Assembly (NCBI GenBank): GCA_902541745.1
Contig: CACBRW010000004.1
Location: 1 to 56,878, forward strand
DNA from: an uncultured Pelagibacteraceae bacterium
GTDB taxonomy: Bacteria; Pseudomonadota; Alphaproteobacteria; Pelagibacterales; Pelagibacteraceae
Reading direction: 5' to 3'
Length of the DNA: 56,878 nucleotides
Below, piece after piece: positions 1 through 9,255 of this stretch (the stretch's first letter is position 1; every line of letters starts with the position of its first letter). Below the pieces are notes generated by a model that was not told the DNA's origin, searched no databases, and saw nothing but the letters and a program-made list of their open reading frames with translations. Made by a program: the position numbers and the translations under genes.

Positions 1-1533
1 AAACTTGAATTATTGAGAATAGCTGAAGCCGTTGCTTTAGAAAAATCAATTGATAAAGAACTTATTATTAGTTCTATGGAAACAGGTATTGCTAAAGCTG
101 CAAAATCAAAGTTTGGACAGGAAAATGAAATTAAAGTTTCTATTAATAGAGACAATGGAGATATTGAACTTTTTAGAAAATTAGTGATTGCTGAAAATCC
201 TGAAAATGCAAATACAGAGATAAAATTAGAGGATGCAATTATTTTAGATGAATTAAATAAAGATAAGTCTATTGGCGATGAGGTATTACAACCACTTCCT
301 TCATTTGATTTTGGAAGGATAGCTGCTCAAACTGCAAAGCAGGTAATTAGTTTTAATGTAAGAGAAGCTGAACGAGAAAGACAATTTAATGATTTTATTG
401 ATAAGAAAGACTCGATTTTAAGTGGGATTGTTAAACGATTGGAGTTTGGAAATATAATTGTTGATTTAGGTAGAACCGAAGCGATAATTCAAAAAAATGA
501 ATTGATCCCTCGAGAAAATATTAAGGCAGGTGATCGTATAAAAGCATACTGTTATGATGTAAGAAGAGAGCCAAGAGGTCAACAAATATTTCTATCTAGA
601 GCTCATCCTAAATTTATGGAAAAGCTTTTTGTTCAGGAGGTCCCAGAAATTTATGATGGATTAATAGAAATTAAATCCTCCTCAAGAGATCCTGGAAGCA
701 GAGCTAAAATATGTGTGAAAGCAGTTGATACATCTTTAGATCCAGTTGGTGCCTGTGTAGGTATGAGGGGCTCAAGAGTTCAAGCTGTTGTAAATGAACT
801 GCAAGGAGAGAAAATTGATATAGTTAATTGGTCAGAAGATCCTGCTATTTTGGTTTCAAATGCGTTATCTCCAGCTGAAGTTCAAAGAGTTAACGTCGAT
901 AGTGAAAGAAAAAAACTTGATGTAATTTTAACTGAAGAAAACTTAAGTAAAGCAATTGGAAGAAGAGGTCAAAACGTTAGACTTGCTACAAAACTTCTAA
1001 GCTATGAAATTAATATAATGACTGATGCAGAAGATTCTGAAAGAAGACAAATAGAATTTAAAGAAAAAACAGAGAACTTTGTAAAAAATTTAGAGTTAGA
1101 CGAAACATTGGGTCAGTTACTTGTTGCAGAGGGTTTCTCAACTATTGACGACATTAAAGATAGTTCAGCTGAAAACTTGATTAAGATTGAAGGTATAGAA
1201 GAAGATACTGCCAAAGCATTGATTGAAAGAGCGAAAGAGTTTCACGAAAAAGACCAGGAGGATATTTCTCAAAGAATAAAAGATTTAGGTCTTGAAGATG
1301 ACTTGATCAATTTGAAGGAATTAACCCCAGGAATGTTAGTTACACTTGGTGAACAAAAAATATTAACATTAGAAGATTTTGCAGACTTAGCATCTGATGA
1401 ATTAACTGGTGGTTATGACGTAGTGAAAGGTGAGAGAGTAAAAATCCAAGGATATCTTGAAGATTTTGCTTTATCTAAAGAAGAAGCGGATGAATTAATT
1501 ATGTCTGCTAGAAACATTGTTTATAAAGATTGA
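1..1533 (+). CDS. nusA: Transcription termination/antitermination factor NusA (5' partial)
   Basis: NusA binds RNA polymerase and nascent RNA and modulates pausing, termination and antitermination. The reading frame is open from base 1, so the true start lies upstream; the first visible residues match the NusA N-terminal helix region (RIAEAVALEKSIDKE). Then come the S1 domain, two KH domains (the second with AIGRRGQNVRLA) and a long acidic C-terminal part with helix-hairpin-helix-like repeats (QLLVAEGFSTIDDI and LVTLGEQKILTLEDFADLA). About 510 residues are visible, normal for the family. It heads the nusA-infB-rbfA-rpsO-pnp operon, 10 bases before infB. The usual alphaproteobacterial upstream partner rimP would be outside the window. 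Confidence 0.97.
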   Translation, partial: KLELLRIAEAVALEKSIDKELIISSMETGIAKAAKSKFGQENEIKVSINRDNGDIELFRKLVIAENPENANTEIKLEDAIILDELNKDKSIGDEVLQPLPSFDFGRIAAQTAKQVISFNVREAERERQFNDFIDKKDSILSGIVKRLEFGNIIVDLGRTEAIIQKNELIPRENIKAGDRIKAYCYDVRREPRGQQIFLSRAHPKFMEKLFVQEVPEIYDGLIEIKSSSRDPGSRAKICVKAVDTSLDPVGACVGMRGSRVQAVVNELQGEKIDIVNWSEDPAILVSNALSPAEVQRVNVDSERKKLDVILTEENLSKAIGRRGQNVRLATKLLSYEINIMTDAEDSERRQIEFKEKTENFVKNLELDETLGQLLVAEGFSTIDDIKDSSAENLIKIEGIEEDTAKALIERAKEFHEKDQEDISQRIKDLGLEDDLINLKELTPGMLVTLGEQKILTLEDFADLASDELTGGYDVVKGERVKIQGYLEDFALSKEEADELIMSARNIVYKD

Positions 1534-1543
1534 GTGATGAGAT

Positions 1544-3763
1544 ATGGAGAAAAAAACAAAATTAACAATTTCAGGCTCAGCCAAAAAATCAATCAAGAAC
1601 ATTGAGATTGCTAAGACTCAAGGAAAAAATTCCGTAGTAATTGAAAAACAAACAGGAAAATTCTCTAATAGAGGTGGATCTTTTAGAGCTAGTACAAATA
1701 AGCCAAAAGGAACCTCAATGTTCAATAGAGGAGCTCCTTTAAAACCTTCATTCAACCCTAAATCACCTTCTATTGCTAATGATTTTGAGAAAAGAAAGCT
1801 GGCAGAACAAAGAGCTACTAAAAGACTTAAAGATGATACTGAAAGCAAAGATAGAAAGACTTTAAAATCAGGAACAAAGAAAAGAGAATTAAAATTAACT
1901 GTATCAAGAGCATTGAGTGATGAGATTGATGCAAAACAAAGAAGTTTAGCTTCAGTTAAGAGAGCAAGACAAAAAGAAATTAAAAATGCTACAAAAGATG
2001 ATTATCAAGAAAATTTAAAACAGATTAAAAGAGATGTTAATATTCCTGAAGCAATCACAGTAAGAGAACTCGCAAACAGAATGGCTGAACAATCAAGCAA
2101 TGTAATTAAGCATTTATTTGGTATGGGCGTTACTGTGACTATCAATCAAACATTAGCCGCAGATACTGCAGAATATTTAGTTAAAGAATTTGGTCATAAT
2201 CCAATTAGGGAAGAGAAAGCTGAAGAAATAATTCAAAAAATAAAAGCTTCAAGAACTGAAAATTTAAAAAATCGACCCCCTATAGTCACTGTCATGGGTC
2301 ATGTTGATCATGGCAAAACGTCAGTACTAGATGTGCTCAGAAGTGCAAACGTTGTTTCAGGAGAATTTGGTGGAATAACACAACACATTGGAGCTTATCA
2401 AATTGAAAGCCAGGATAATAAATTAACATTTATTGATACCCCAGGTCATGCTGCATTTACAGAGATGAGAGCAAGAGGATCAAAATTAACAGACGTGGTT
2501 GTTTTGGTAGTTGCTGCTGATGATGGAGTTAAACCTCAAACAGTTGAGTCTATTAAACATGCTAAAGCTGCAAATGTTCCAATAGTTGTAGCAATAAATA
2601 AATGTGATCTACCAGAGGCAGATCCTCAGAAAATTAAAAATCAATTATTGGAGCACGAACTAATTGCTGAAGATTTATCTGGTGATACTTTAATGGTTGA
2701 AATTTCAACTAAAACAAAACAGAACTTAGATAAATTAGTAGACTCAATAATACTTCAAGCAGAGATTTTAGATCTTAAAACTGATTATGAATCAAAAGCT
2801 ACAGGTATAGTTTTAGAGTCTAAAATTGATGTTGGTAGAGGTCCTGTTGCAAATATAATTGTAACAACAGGAACACTTAAGAGAGGTGATTTTTTTGTAA
2901 GTGGTTTAAAGTGGGGAAAAGTAAGAGCTATTATTAATGACAAAGGTAAAAATATTAATGAAGCATTACCATCTACACCTGTTGAAATTTTAGGAATAAA
3001 TGGCGCAGCAAAAGCTGGTGATGATTTTATTGTACTAGACACAGAAAAAGAGGCCAAGACATTGAGTGAAAACAGAGCTCAAGAAAGCAAAGATGGAAAA
3101 AATCCACTAACTTTTGCAACTCAAGATTCAGCTTTCTCAGACAAATCCACAGAAGAATTAAATTTAATAATTAAATCTGATGTACATGGATCATCTGAAG
3201 CAATAAAAAATGCAATTACTCAAATCAAACATGATGAGGTTAAACCTAAAATAATTTTAGCAGATATTGGAATGGTAACAGAAACGGACGTTACATTAGC
3301 TAAAGCTTCAAATGCAGTATTAATTGCCTTTAATGTTAAACCGAGTAAAGAAGCAAAAAAACTTGCCGAAAATGAGAAGATAAAAATATCTTCATACAAT
3401 ATTATTTATGAAGTTTTAGATTACATTAAACAAAGAATGTCAGGATTATTGGCGCCCGATGTCCAAGAAAAAATTACTGGTACTGCAAAAATTTTGGAAA
3501 TTTTTAAAGTTTCAGGTGCAGGAAAAGTTGCTGGCTCAAAAGTAACAGAGGGTGAAATTAATAGCACTTCAGATGTAAGAATTATTAGAGATGGTGCTAT
3601 TATTTATACTGGAAAAGTCTCAACAATATTTAGAGAAAAAAACCAAGTTAAACAAGTAAGTGATGGTCAAGAGTGTGGAATTACAGTTAAGGATTATATG
3701 GATTTTCAAAAAAATGATACAATAGAAGCGTTTAGTGTTACATCTACAGAGAGGTCAATTTAA
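1544..3763 (+). CDS. infB: Translation initiation factor IF-2
   Basis: GTPase that delivers initiator fMet-tRNA to the 30S subunit and promotes subunit joining. It has a Lys/Arg-rich disordered N-terminus (about residues 1-165), an IF2_N segment (ITVRELANRMAEQSSNVIKH, about 171-190), and the G domain with G1 GHVDHGKT (252-259), G3 DTPGH and G4 NKCD, followed by the beta-barrel and C-terminal domains. At 739 residues it is shorter than the roughly 890 of E. coli because the N-terminal extension is reduced, which fits a streamlined genome. The start is an ATG ten bases after the nusA stop. Its stop codon shares one base with the rbfA start (TAATG), suggesting coupled translation. Confidence 0.97.
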   Translation: MEKKTKLTISGSAKKSIKNIEIAKTQGKNSVVIEKQTGKFSNRGGSFRASTNKPKGTSMFNRGAPLKPSFNPKSPSIANDFEKRKLAEQRATKRLKDDTESKDRKTLKSGTKKRELKLTVSRALSDEIDAKQRSLASVKRARQKEIKNATKDDYQENLKQIKRDVNIPEAITVRELANRMAEQSSNVIKHLFGMGVTVTINQTLAADTAEYLVKEFGHNPIREEKAEEIIQKIKASRTENLKNRPPIVTVMGHVDHGKTSVLDVLRSANVVSGEFGGITQHIGAYQIESQDNKLTFIDTPGHAAFTEMRARGSKLTDVVVLVVAADDGVKPQTVESIKHAKAANVPIVVAINKCDLPEADPQKIKNQLLEHELIAEDLSGDTLMVEISTKTKQNLDKLVDSIILQAEILDLKTDYESKATGIVLESKIDVGRGPVANIIVTTGTLKRGDFFVSGLKWGKVRAIINDKGKNINEALPSTPVEILGINGAAKAGDDFIVLDTEKEAKTLSENRAQESKDGKNPLTFATQDSAFSDKSTEELNLIIKSDVHGSSEAIKNAITQIKHDEVKPKIILADIGMVTETDVTLAKASNAVLIAFNVKPSKEAKKLAENEKIKISSYNIIYEVLDYIKQRMSGLLAPDVQEKITGTAKILEIFKVSGAGKVAGSKVTEGEINSTSDVRIIRDGAIIYTGKVSTIFREKNQVKQVSDGQECGITVKDYMDFQKNDTIEAFSVTSTERSI

Positions 3764-4131
3764 TGGCAGATAGAATAGGAAAACCAGTGTCACAAAGACA
3801 GTTAAGAGTAGGCGAAATGATTAAGCAGTCTTTAAGCATGATTTTTATAAGAAATGAGGCTAAGGTGCCGAATTTAGAAACAAACAATATAACGGTTACT
3901 GAGGTTAGAATGAGTCCTGATTTAAAAATTGCAAAAGCATATGTGCTTCCATTGGGTGGAAAAGATGCTGAGGAAACAATTAATATTTTAAAGGAATACT
4001 CATTTTTAATTAGAAAAATTTTATCACAAAAAGTGGTTATGAAATTTTTACCAAAATTACTTTTTAGAAAAGACGAGTCTTTTGAGTATGCGGAAAAAAT
4101 AGAAAACTTAATAAAACAAACAAATAAATAG
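3763..4131 (+). CDS. rbfA: 30S ribosome-binding factor RbfA
   Basis: Small KH-like protein that helps mature the 16S rRNA 5' end and the 30S subunit. The 122-residue length is typical. The family pattern is visible: QRQLRVGEMIKQSLSMIF near the N-terminus, then VTEVRMSPDLKIAKAYVLP, and the C-terminal KFLPKLLFRKDESFEYAEKI. It starts on the last base of the infB stop codon (TAATG) and lies 12 bases before rpsO. In many proteobacteria truB sits between rbfA and rpsO; here there is no room for it. Confidence 0.95.
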   Translation: MADRIGKPVSQRQLRVGEMIKQSLSMIFIRNEAKVPNLETNNITVTEVRMSPDLKIAKAYVLPLGGKDAEETINILKEYSFLIRKILSQKVVMKFLPKLLFRKDESFEYAEKIENLIKQTNK

Positions 4132-4143
4132 GAAGAAAGAGGC

Positions 4144-4392
4144 ATGAACAAAAAGGCACAAGAATTAGCAATGCATGATAAAGATACTGGATCTTCAGAG
4201 ATACAAATCGCTTTGCTAACAGAGAAAATTGAAACTCTCTCTAAACATATTAAGCAATTCAAAAAAGATAAACATTCATCTGTTGGATTGTTGAGAGCGG
4301 TAAATAGAAGAAAGAAATTGTTAGAATACCTAAAGAAAAATAAAATGGATTCTTACAAAAATGTACTGTCGAAATTGAATTTAAGAAAATAG
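4144..4392 (+). CDS. rpsO: 30S ribosomal protein S15
   Basis: Primary 16S rRNA-binding protein of the 30S platform. At 82 residues it is slightly shorter than the usual 88-89, with the shortening at the N-terminus. The diagnostic stretch [16 protein letters not shown] and the conserved [20 protein letters not shown] helix are intact. An AG-rich ribosome-binding site (aggaagaaaggc) precedes the ATG. It is followed by pnp, the conserved bacterial order, but the 62-base spacer between them is an unusual purine repeat described separately. Confidence 0.96.
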   Translation: MNKKAQELAMHDKDTGSSEIQIALLTEKIETLSKHIKQFKKDKHSSVGLLRAVNRRKKLLEYLKKNKMDSYKNVLSKLNLRK

Positions 4393-4407
4393 AAGTCAAA
4401 ATAGATA

Positions 4408-4454
4408 GAACGGAATGGAATGGAACGAAACGAACGAAACGAAATGGAAATGAA
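4408..4454 (+). repeat. Purine-rich GGAAT/GAAAC short tandem repeat between rpsO and pnp
   Basis: The transcribed spacer upstream of the pnp ATG consists of imperfect 4-6 base units (GAAC, GGAAT, GGAAT, GGAAC, GAAAC, GAAC, GAAAC, GAAAT, GGAAAT). It is nearly pure purine, with one pyrimidine per unit, so it cannot fold on itself. In E. coli this spacer carries an RNase III-cleaved hairpin used for PNPase autoregulation (established knowledge). No such hairpin is visible here. The repeat contains several Shine-Dalgarno-like GGAA cores before the pnp start. What it does is not known. Confidence 0.75.
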
Positions 4455-6527
4455 ATGTTTAAAGTATATAAGAAGGAAATTGAAGTAGCGGGAAAGAAGA
4501 TAAGTTTAGAAACAGGTAAAGTAGCAAGACAGGCAGACGGTGCAATAATCGCAACATGTGGAGAGACAGTCGTACTAGCAACAGTAGTAGGAGCAAAAAA
4601 AGTAAATCCTGATATGGATTACTTTCCATTATCTGTAAATTACCAGGAAAAGTATTATGCAGCTGGAAAAATTCCAGGTGGATATTTTAAAAGAGAAGCA
4701 AGACCAACTGAAAGTGAAACATTAATCTCTAGATTGATTGACAGACCAATCAGACCTTTGTTTCCTGATGAGTTTAAAAATGAAGTACAGTTATTACCAA
4801 CAGTAATTTCATACGATAAAGAAAATGAACCAGATATTTTATCAATCACTGCATCTTCAGCAGCTTTAGCTATATCAGGAATGCCATTTATGGGTCCTGT
4901 AGGAGCATCAAGGGTTGGCTTTGTAGATGGAAAATATGTTTTAAACCCATCTAAAGCAGAATTAGAAAAATCAAAATTAGATTTAGTTGTTGCAGGAACA
5001 AAAGATGCTGTTCTTATGGTTGAGTCTGAAGCTAATGGTTTAACAGAAGAAGAAATGTTAAATGCAGTCAAATTTGGTCACGAGGGCTTTGTTCCAGTGA
5101 TTGAAATGATTGAGGAACTTGCAAAAGAATGTAAAAAACCTGAGTGGACAGTTGAGAAAAAAGATTTATCTGAAGTTAAGAAAAAACTTGAGGAAACTTT
5201 TACGGAAGATCTTAAGAAAGCTTTTGCAACAAGAGATAAACAAGATAGATCAAATCAGATTTCAGAGATTACTGATAAAGCTAAAAAGCTTTATGAAGAA
5301 AATGAAAACTACACTGATCTTGATGTTAACAGTCAGTTAAAAAATCTGGAAAAATCAATTGTTAGAACTGATATTCTAAAAAATAAAAATAGAATTGATG
5401 GAAGAGGTTTATCTGATGTAAGACCTATCGAATGCGAAGTGGGTGTTTTACCAAGAGCTCATGGTTCTGCATTATTTACTAGAGGAGAAACACAAGCAAT
5501 TGTTGTTGCAACTTTAGGAACATCTGATGATGAACAAAGAATTGAGAGCTTAGATGGATTGCAAAGAGAAAGATTTATGCTTCATTATAACTTTCCACCT
5601 TTTTCAGTTGGAGAAACTGGAAGAATTGGAACAGGTAGAAGAGAAATTGGTCATGGTAAATTAGCTTGGAGAGCAATTAACTCTTCACTACCAACCAAAG
5701 AAGCATTTCCATATACTTTTAGAGTAGTTTCAGAGATTACAGAGTCTAATGGTTCTTCTTCAATGGCTACTGTTTGCGGAACTTCTTTAGCATTAATGGA
5801 TGCTGGAGTACCAATAAAAGAGCCAGTTGCTGGTATTGCAATGGGATTAATTAAAGAAGGTGATGATTTTAGTGTTCTTTCAGACATCCTAGGTGATGAA
5901 GATCATCTTGGTGACATGGACTTTAAAGTTGCTGGAACTAAAGATGGAATTACTTCTCTCCAAATGGATATCAAAATCACAGGTATTACATTTGAAATTA
6001 TGGAGCAGGCATTAAGCCAAGCCAAAGATGGAAGGGTTCATATCTTGGGAGAAATGAATAAAGCATTATCAGCTTCAAGATCTGATGTTGGAAAACATAC
6101 TCCAAAAATGGAACAAGTTAATGTAGATAAAAAAGACATTGCTGCTGTGATTGGAAAAGGGGGTGCAACAATCAGAGAGATAGTTGAAAAATCAGGTGCG
6201 AAAGTAGATGTAAACGACGAGGGTGTAGTAACAGTTGCTGCGCCAGATGAAGAGTCTAGAAACATCGCAATGCAAATGATTAAAGACATCACTGCAAAAG
6301 CTGAACTAAATAAAATTTATTCAGGTAAAGTAATGAAGATTATGGAGTTTGGTGCATTTGTTAATTTCTTAGGAAAACAAGATGGATTGGTTCATATTTC
6401 AGAACTTGCAGATAAAAGAGTTGCTAAAGTTACTGACGTTGTCAAAGAAGGTGACGAAGTAAAAGTTAAAGTGATTGGTTTCGATAGAGGTAAAGTTAAA
6501 CTATCTATAAAACAAGCTACTGAATAA
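4455..6527 (+). CDS. pnp: Polyribonucleotide nucleotidyltransferase (PNPase)
   Basis: Phosphorolytic 3'-to-5' exoribonuclease and degradosome component. The 690 residues carry, in order: a first RNase PH domain, an alpha-helical linker, a catalytic second RNase PH domain ([34 protein letters not shown]), a KH domain ([19 protein letters not shown]) and a C-terminal S1 domain ([19 protein letters not shown]). Length and domain order are standard. The ATG sits directly after the purine repeat. The gene ends the plus-strand operon and is convergent with a 39-codon gene whose stop lies three bases from the pnp stop. Confidence 0.97.
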   Translation: MFKVYKKEIEVAGKKISLETGKVARQADGAIIATCGETVVLATVVGAKKVNPDMDYFPLSVNYQEKYYAAGKIPGGYFKREARPTESETLISRLIDRPIRPLFPDEFKNEVQLLPTVISYDKENEPDILSITASSAALAISGMPFMGPVGASRVGFVDGKYVLNPSKAELEKSKLDLVVAGTKDAVLMVESEANGLTEEEMLNAVKFGHEGFVPVIEMIEELAKECKKPEWTVEKKDLSEVKKKLEETFTEDLKKAFATRDKQDRSNQISEITDKAKKLYEENENYTDLDVNSQLKNLEKSIVRTDILKNKNRIDGRGLSDVRPIECEVGVLPRAHGSALFTRGETQAIVVATLGTSDDEQRIESLDGLQRERFMLHYNFPPFSVGETGRIGTGRREIGHGKLAWRAINSSLPTKEAFPYTFRVVSEITESNGSSSMATVCGTSLALMDAGVPIKEPVAGIAMGLIKEGDDFSVLSDILGDEDHLGDMDFKVAGTKDGITSLQMDIKITGITFEIMEQALSQAKDGRVHILGEMNKALSASRSDVGKHTPKMEQVNVDKKDIAAVIGKGGATIREIVEKSGAKVDVNDEGVVTVAAPDEESRNIAMQMIKDITAKAELNKIYSGKVMKIMEFGAFVNFLGKQDGLVHISELADKRVAKVTDVVKEGDEVKVKVIGFDRGKVKLSIKQATE

Positions 6528-6529
6528 AA

Positions 6530-6649
6530 TTAAAACCCACCTCGCCAATTGTTTTTATCATCAAATTGGTCTTTTTCATTTTTAGAGGTGGGTCTAAATA
6601 AATAATAAATTACAAATATAAGACACAATAAAAATATTAGGATTTCCAT
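6530..6649 (-). CDS. Small single-pass membrane peptide (39 aa), unknown function
   Basis: A 39-codon ORF fills the gap between fabI and the pnp end exactly. It starts with ATG 14 bases downstream of the fabI stop and ends three bases from the pnp stop. The peptide has one hydrophobic N-terminal segment (MEILIFLLCLIFVIYYLF) and then a polar, charged C-terminal tail ending in NNWRGGF. This N-in single-anchor topology with a soluble tail is typical of real small membrane proteins. There is no strong ribosome-binding site, so translation may be coupled to fabI. I do not recognise a family. The tail codons overlap a long inverted repeat (listed separately). Confidence 0.55.
   Translation of the reverse strand: MEILIFLLCLIFVIYYLFRPTSKNEKDQFDDKNNWRGGF
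6535..6593. repeat. Nested inverted repeat in the pnp/fabI convergent region
   Basis: ACCCACCTC (6535-6543) pairs perfectly with GAGGTGGGT (6585-6593). Inside it CCAATT (6545-6550) pairs with AATTGG (6564-6569), giving a two-tier stem. It begins eight bases after the pnp stop, so in pnp mRNA it would form a 3'-end hairpin that could block exonucleases. No T-run follows on the plus strand, so it is not a classical intrinsic terminator. The same bases encode the tail of the 39-aa minus-strand peptide. Confidence 0.6.
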
Positions 6650-6663
6650 ACCATTGATTTAAT

Positions 6664-7449
6664 TTAGCTTATATTTTTAGGATCTGGCATCCCAACTTTG
6701 TTATATCCGGCATCTACATAGTGAATTTCGCCAGTAACTCCATTTGCAAGGTTGCTTAATAAATATAATGCTGAATTTCCGACATCGTGAATATCTACAT
6801 TTCTCTTAAGAAAAGAATGGTCTTCATTCCACTTATAAAGGAATTTTGCATCTCCAATAGCAGAAGCTGCCAGCGTTTTAATAGGCCCGGCACTGATTGC
6901 GTTCACTCTAACACCTTTAACTCCTAAGTCTCTAGCTAGGTATTTTACACTTGCTTCTAAAGCAGATTTGCAAACACCCATTACATTATAATTTGGAATA
7001 GCTTTAGTAGACTCATAAGTTAAAGTTAATAAACTTCCACCTTGTTTTATTACCTTTGAAGCTTCTTTTGCTACTTCAGTAAATGAAAAGCATGAAATCA
7101 ACATACTTCTTAAAAAGTTTTCTCTAGTCGTATTTAAATATTCACCTGATAATTCTGATTTATCAGAGAAAGCAACTGCATGAACTACAAAATCAATTTC
7201 ACCCCATTGAGATTTGATATCTTCAAATAATTTTACAACTTCTTCTTTTTTCTCAACATCACAACTAAATGTAACGTTTGAATTTAACTTTTCTGCTAAA
7301 GGAACTACTCTTTTTTTTAAAGCGTCTCCTAAATAAGTAAATGCAAGTTCAGCTCCTGCTTCAGCAAGTTTTTGAGATATACCCCAGGCAATAGATCTTT
7401 CATTGGCGACACCCATGATTAATCCTTTTTTACCTTTCATTAAACTCAT
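6664..7449 (-). CDS. fabI: Enoyl-[acyl-carrier-protein] reductase (NADH), FabI
   Basis: Short-chain dehydrogenase-type enoyl-ACP reductase that performs the last step of each fatty-acid elongation cycle. The cofactor motif is the FabI-specific GVANERSIAWGI (residues 13-24), and the catalytic pair Tyr154/Lys161 (Y-x6-K) is present. The length of 261 residues is normal. The ATG at 7449 lies three bases after the fabB stop; an in-frame ATG at 7440 (MKGKKGLIMG) is an equally family-like start. It is the third gene of fabA-fabB-fabI, a conserved alphaproteobacterial grouping for unsaturated fatty acid synthesis. Confidence 0.96.
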   Translation of the reverse strand: MSLMKGKKGLIMGVANERSIAWGISQKLAEAGAELAFTYLGDALKKRVVPLAEKLNSNVTFSCDVEKKEEVVKLFEDIKSQWGEIDFVVHAVAFSDKSELSGEYLNTTRENFLRSMLISCFSFTEVAKEASKVIKQGGSLLTLTYESTKAIPNYNVMGVCKSALEASVKYLARDLGVKGVRVNAISAGPIKTLAASAIGDAKFLYKWNEDHSFLKRNVDIHDVGNSALYLLSNLANGVTGEIHYVDAGYNKVGMPDPKNIS

Positions 7450-7452
7450 AAA

Positions 7453-8664
7453 TTAAACCTTTTCAAAAATTAAAGCTGCATTAGTTCCACCAAAACCAAA
7501 GCTATTTGACATTACTGTGTTTAAGTTTACTCCAGTTTCAGTTTTTGAAACTATAGGATATTTTTTAGCATCATCATCCATTTCAGTAATATTTGCAGAA
7601 CCTGTAATGAAATTATTCTTCATCATTATCAAACAATAAATTGCTTCATGAACTGAAGCAGCCCCTAATGGATGGCCTGATAAAGATTTAGTTGAACTTA
7701 TTTTTGGAATATCATTCCCAAATGTTTCTTTAATAGCATTTAGTTCAGTAATATCTCCAACAGGTGTTGATGTTCCGTGAGTATTAATATAATCAATTTT
7801 ATTTTTTGTAGTTGCCATCGCCATTTTCATACATCTAACAGCGCCTTCTCCTGATGGAGCTACCATATCATATCCATCCGAAGTTGCTCCATAACCAGTT
7901 AATTCTGCGTATATTTTAGCACCCCTTGCTTTAGCATGTTCGTACTCTTCAAGTACTAATACACCTGCACCACCTGCAATTACAAATCCATCTCTAGTTT
8001 TATCATAAGCTCTAGACGCAGATTGAGGAGTATCATTATATTTTGATGATAAAGCCGTCATAGCATCAAACATTGCTGTCATCGCCCAATGAATTTCTTC
8101 ACTTCCACCTGCAAAAACAACATCCTGTTTACCCATTTGAATTAATTCCATAGAATTTCCTATGCAGTGTCCACTTGTTGCACATGCAGAACTCATTGTG
8201 TAGTTAGTTCCTTTAATTTTAAATGGTACGGCAAGTGTTGCTGAAGCAGTACTGGCCATTGTTCTTGGAACAATAAATGGTCCCATTAATTTTGGTGTCT
8301 TAGCTCTAGTTTTATCTGCTGCTAAAATTACATTTTCTATAGAAGGTCCTCCTGAACCCATCACAATTCCAGTTTTGAAATTACTTACTTCGCTTTCTTC
8401 TAATCCAGAGTCTTTAATGGCTTCTTTCATTGCGATATAATTGTAAGCTGATCCTGAACCCATAAACCTTATTGTTTTTCTATCGATATGATCTTCAAGT
8501 TTAATATTTGGTTTACCGTGAACATGGCTTTTTAAATTATGCTCTTTGTATTCTTCAGCATAAGATATTCCTGATTTTGAATTTAATAAAGATTGATGAA
8601 CTTCATCTTGATTATTTCCTAAACAAGAAACAACTCCTAAACCTGTAATAACTACTCTTCTCAT
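7453..8664 (-). CDS. fabB: 3-oxoacyl-[acyl-carrier-protein] synthase I, FabB
   Basis: Condensing enzyme needed to elongate the cis-3-decenoyl-ACP made by FabA. The Cys-His-His triad is visible: Cys161 in [10 protein letters not shown], one His in [11 protein letters not shown] and one in [12 protein letters not shown]. The C-terminal [14 protein letters not shown] loop is typical. At 403 residues it is full length. Its ATG overlaps the last base of the fabA stop codon (TAATG). The FabA partner directly upstream favours FabB over FabF. Confidence 0.95.
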   Translation of the reverse strand: MRRVVITGLGVVSCLGNNQDEVHQSLLNSKSGISYAEEYKEHNLKSHVHGKPNIKLEDHIDRKTIRFMGSGSAYNYIAMKEAIKDSGLEESEVSNFKTGIVMGSGGPSIENVILAADKTRAKTPKLMGPFIVPRTMASTASATLAVPFKIKGTNYTMSSACATSGHCIGNSMELIQMGKQDVVFAGGSEEIHWAMTAMFDAMTALSSKYNDTPQSASRAYDKTRDGFVIAGGAGVLVLEEYEHAKARGAKIYAELTGYGATSDGYDMVAPSGEGAVRCMKMAMATTKNKIDYINTHGTSTPVGDITELNAIKETFGNDIPKISSTKSLSGHPLGAASVHEAIYCLIMMKNNFITGSANITEMDDDAKKYPIVSKTETGVNLNTVMSNSFGFGGTNAALIFEKV

Positions 8665-9164
8665 TATTTAAATAACCCTACTTTTAAACTTTCAGCTGAA
8701 TATATTTGTTTATTATCTGCAAGAACGATTCCATTTGCAAGCCCAACAGTTGTTCCTCCAGGAGACATAATTTTTTTCATATCTATTTCATATCTTACAT
8801 TTTTTACACTCTGTAATACTTCACCTGTAAATTTCACAGTACCCACTCCTAAAGCTCTTCCTTTTCCAGGATTACCTAGCCAACCTAGAAAAAAACCTAC
8901 TAGTTGCCACATAGCATCTAAACCTAGGCACCCTGGCATAACTGGATCTTTTTTAAAATGACAATCAAAAAACCAAAGATCATCTTTAATATCTAATTCA
9001 GCCTTTAAAGAGCCTTTATTAAATGCTCCATTATTTTCATTGATTTCCGTTATTCTGTCAAACATAAGCATTGGTGGGAGTGGTAATTTTGCATTACCAG
9101 GACCAAAAAGATCACCATTCCCACAAGTTATTAGGTCATCATAGGAGTATGAGTTTTTTTTCAT
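8664..9164 (-). CDS. fabA: 3-hydroxydecanoyl-[ACP] dehydratase/isomerase, FabA
   Basis: Hot-dog-fold enzyme that dehydrates 3-hydroxydecanoyl-ACP and isomerises the double bond, starting anaerobic-type unsaturated fatty acid synthesis. The active-site His69 (WFFDCHF) and Asp83 ([12 protein letters not shown]) fall almost exactly where E. coli FabA has His70 and Asp84. The 166-residue length is normal for FabA and longer than FabZ, which supports the assignment. It is divergent from irr across 91 bases; this irr-fabA neighbourhood is common in alphaproteobacteria. Confidence 0.96.
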   Translation of the reverse strand: MKKNSYSYDDLITCGNGDLFGPGNAKLPLPPMLMFDRITEINENNGAFNKGSLKAELDIKDDLWFFDCHFKKDPVMPGCLGLDAMWQLVGFFLGWLGNPGKGRALGVGTVKFTGEVLQSVKNVRYEIDMKKIMSPGGTTVGLANGIVLADNKQIYSAESLKVGLFK

Positions 9165-9233
9165 ATTCGAGCACCCTTAATACTTGATTTAATCCTAATA
9201 TAATATAATAAAACAATATATTTTTATTCATAC

Positions 9234-9250
9234 TTTAGAATAGTTATAAA
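9234..9250 (+). promoter_or_regulatory. Iron-control-element (ICE)-like palindrome upstream of irr
   Basis: TTTAGAA-TAG-TTATAAA matches the rhizobial Irr-binding ICE pattern TTTAGAA-N3-TTCTAAA at 13 of 14 defined positions, with one mismatch in the right arm. It ends five bases before the irr ATG and downstream of AT-rich -10-like sequences at 9199-9209, where a bound regulator would be expected to block transcription. That implies negative autoregulation of irr and possible influence on divergent fabA. The match is seen in the sequence; binding is inferred. Confidence 0.6.
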
Positions 9251-9255
9251 AAACA

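Noticed and set aside
3744-4262. 172-codon minus-strand ORF antisense to rbfA and rpsO
   Set aside because: It lies wholly opposite two recognisable conserved genes and its translation has no domain-like pattern; a shadow of AT-rich coding DNA.
4408-4454. CRISPR-like short repeats
   Set aside because: Units are 4-6 bases with no spacers or conserved repeats; a simple purine microsatellite.
6535-6593. Intrinsic terminator for pnp
   Set aside because: Stem is interrupted by a 41-base interior and lacks a following T-run; kept only as an inverted repeat.
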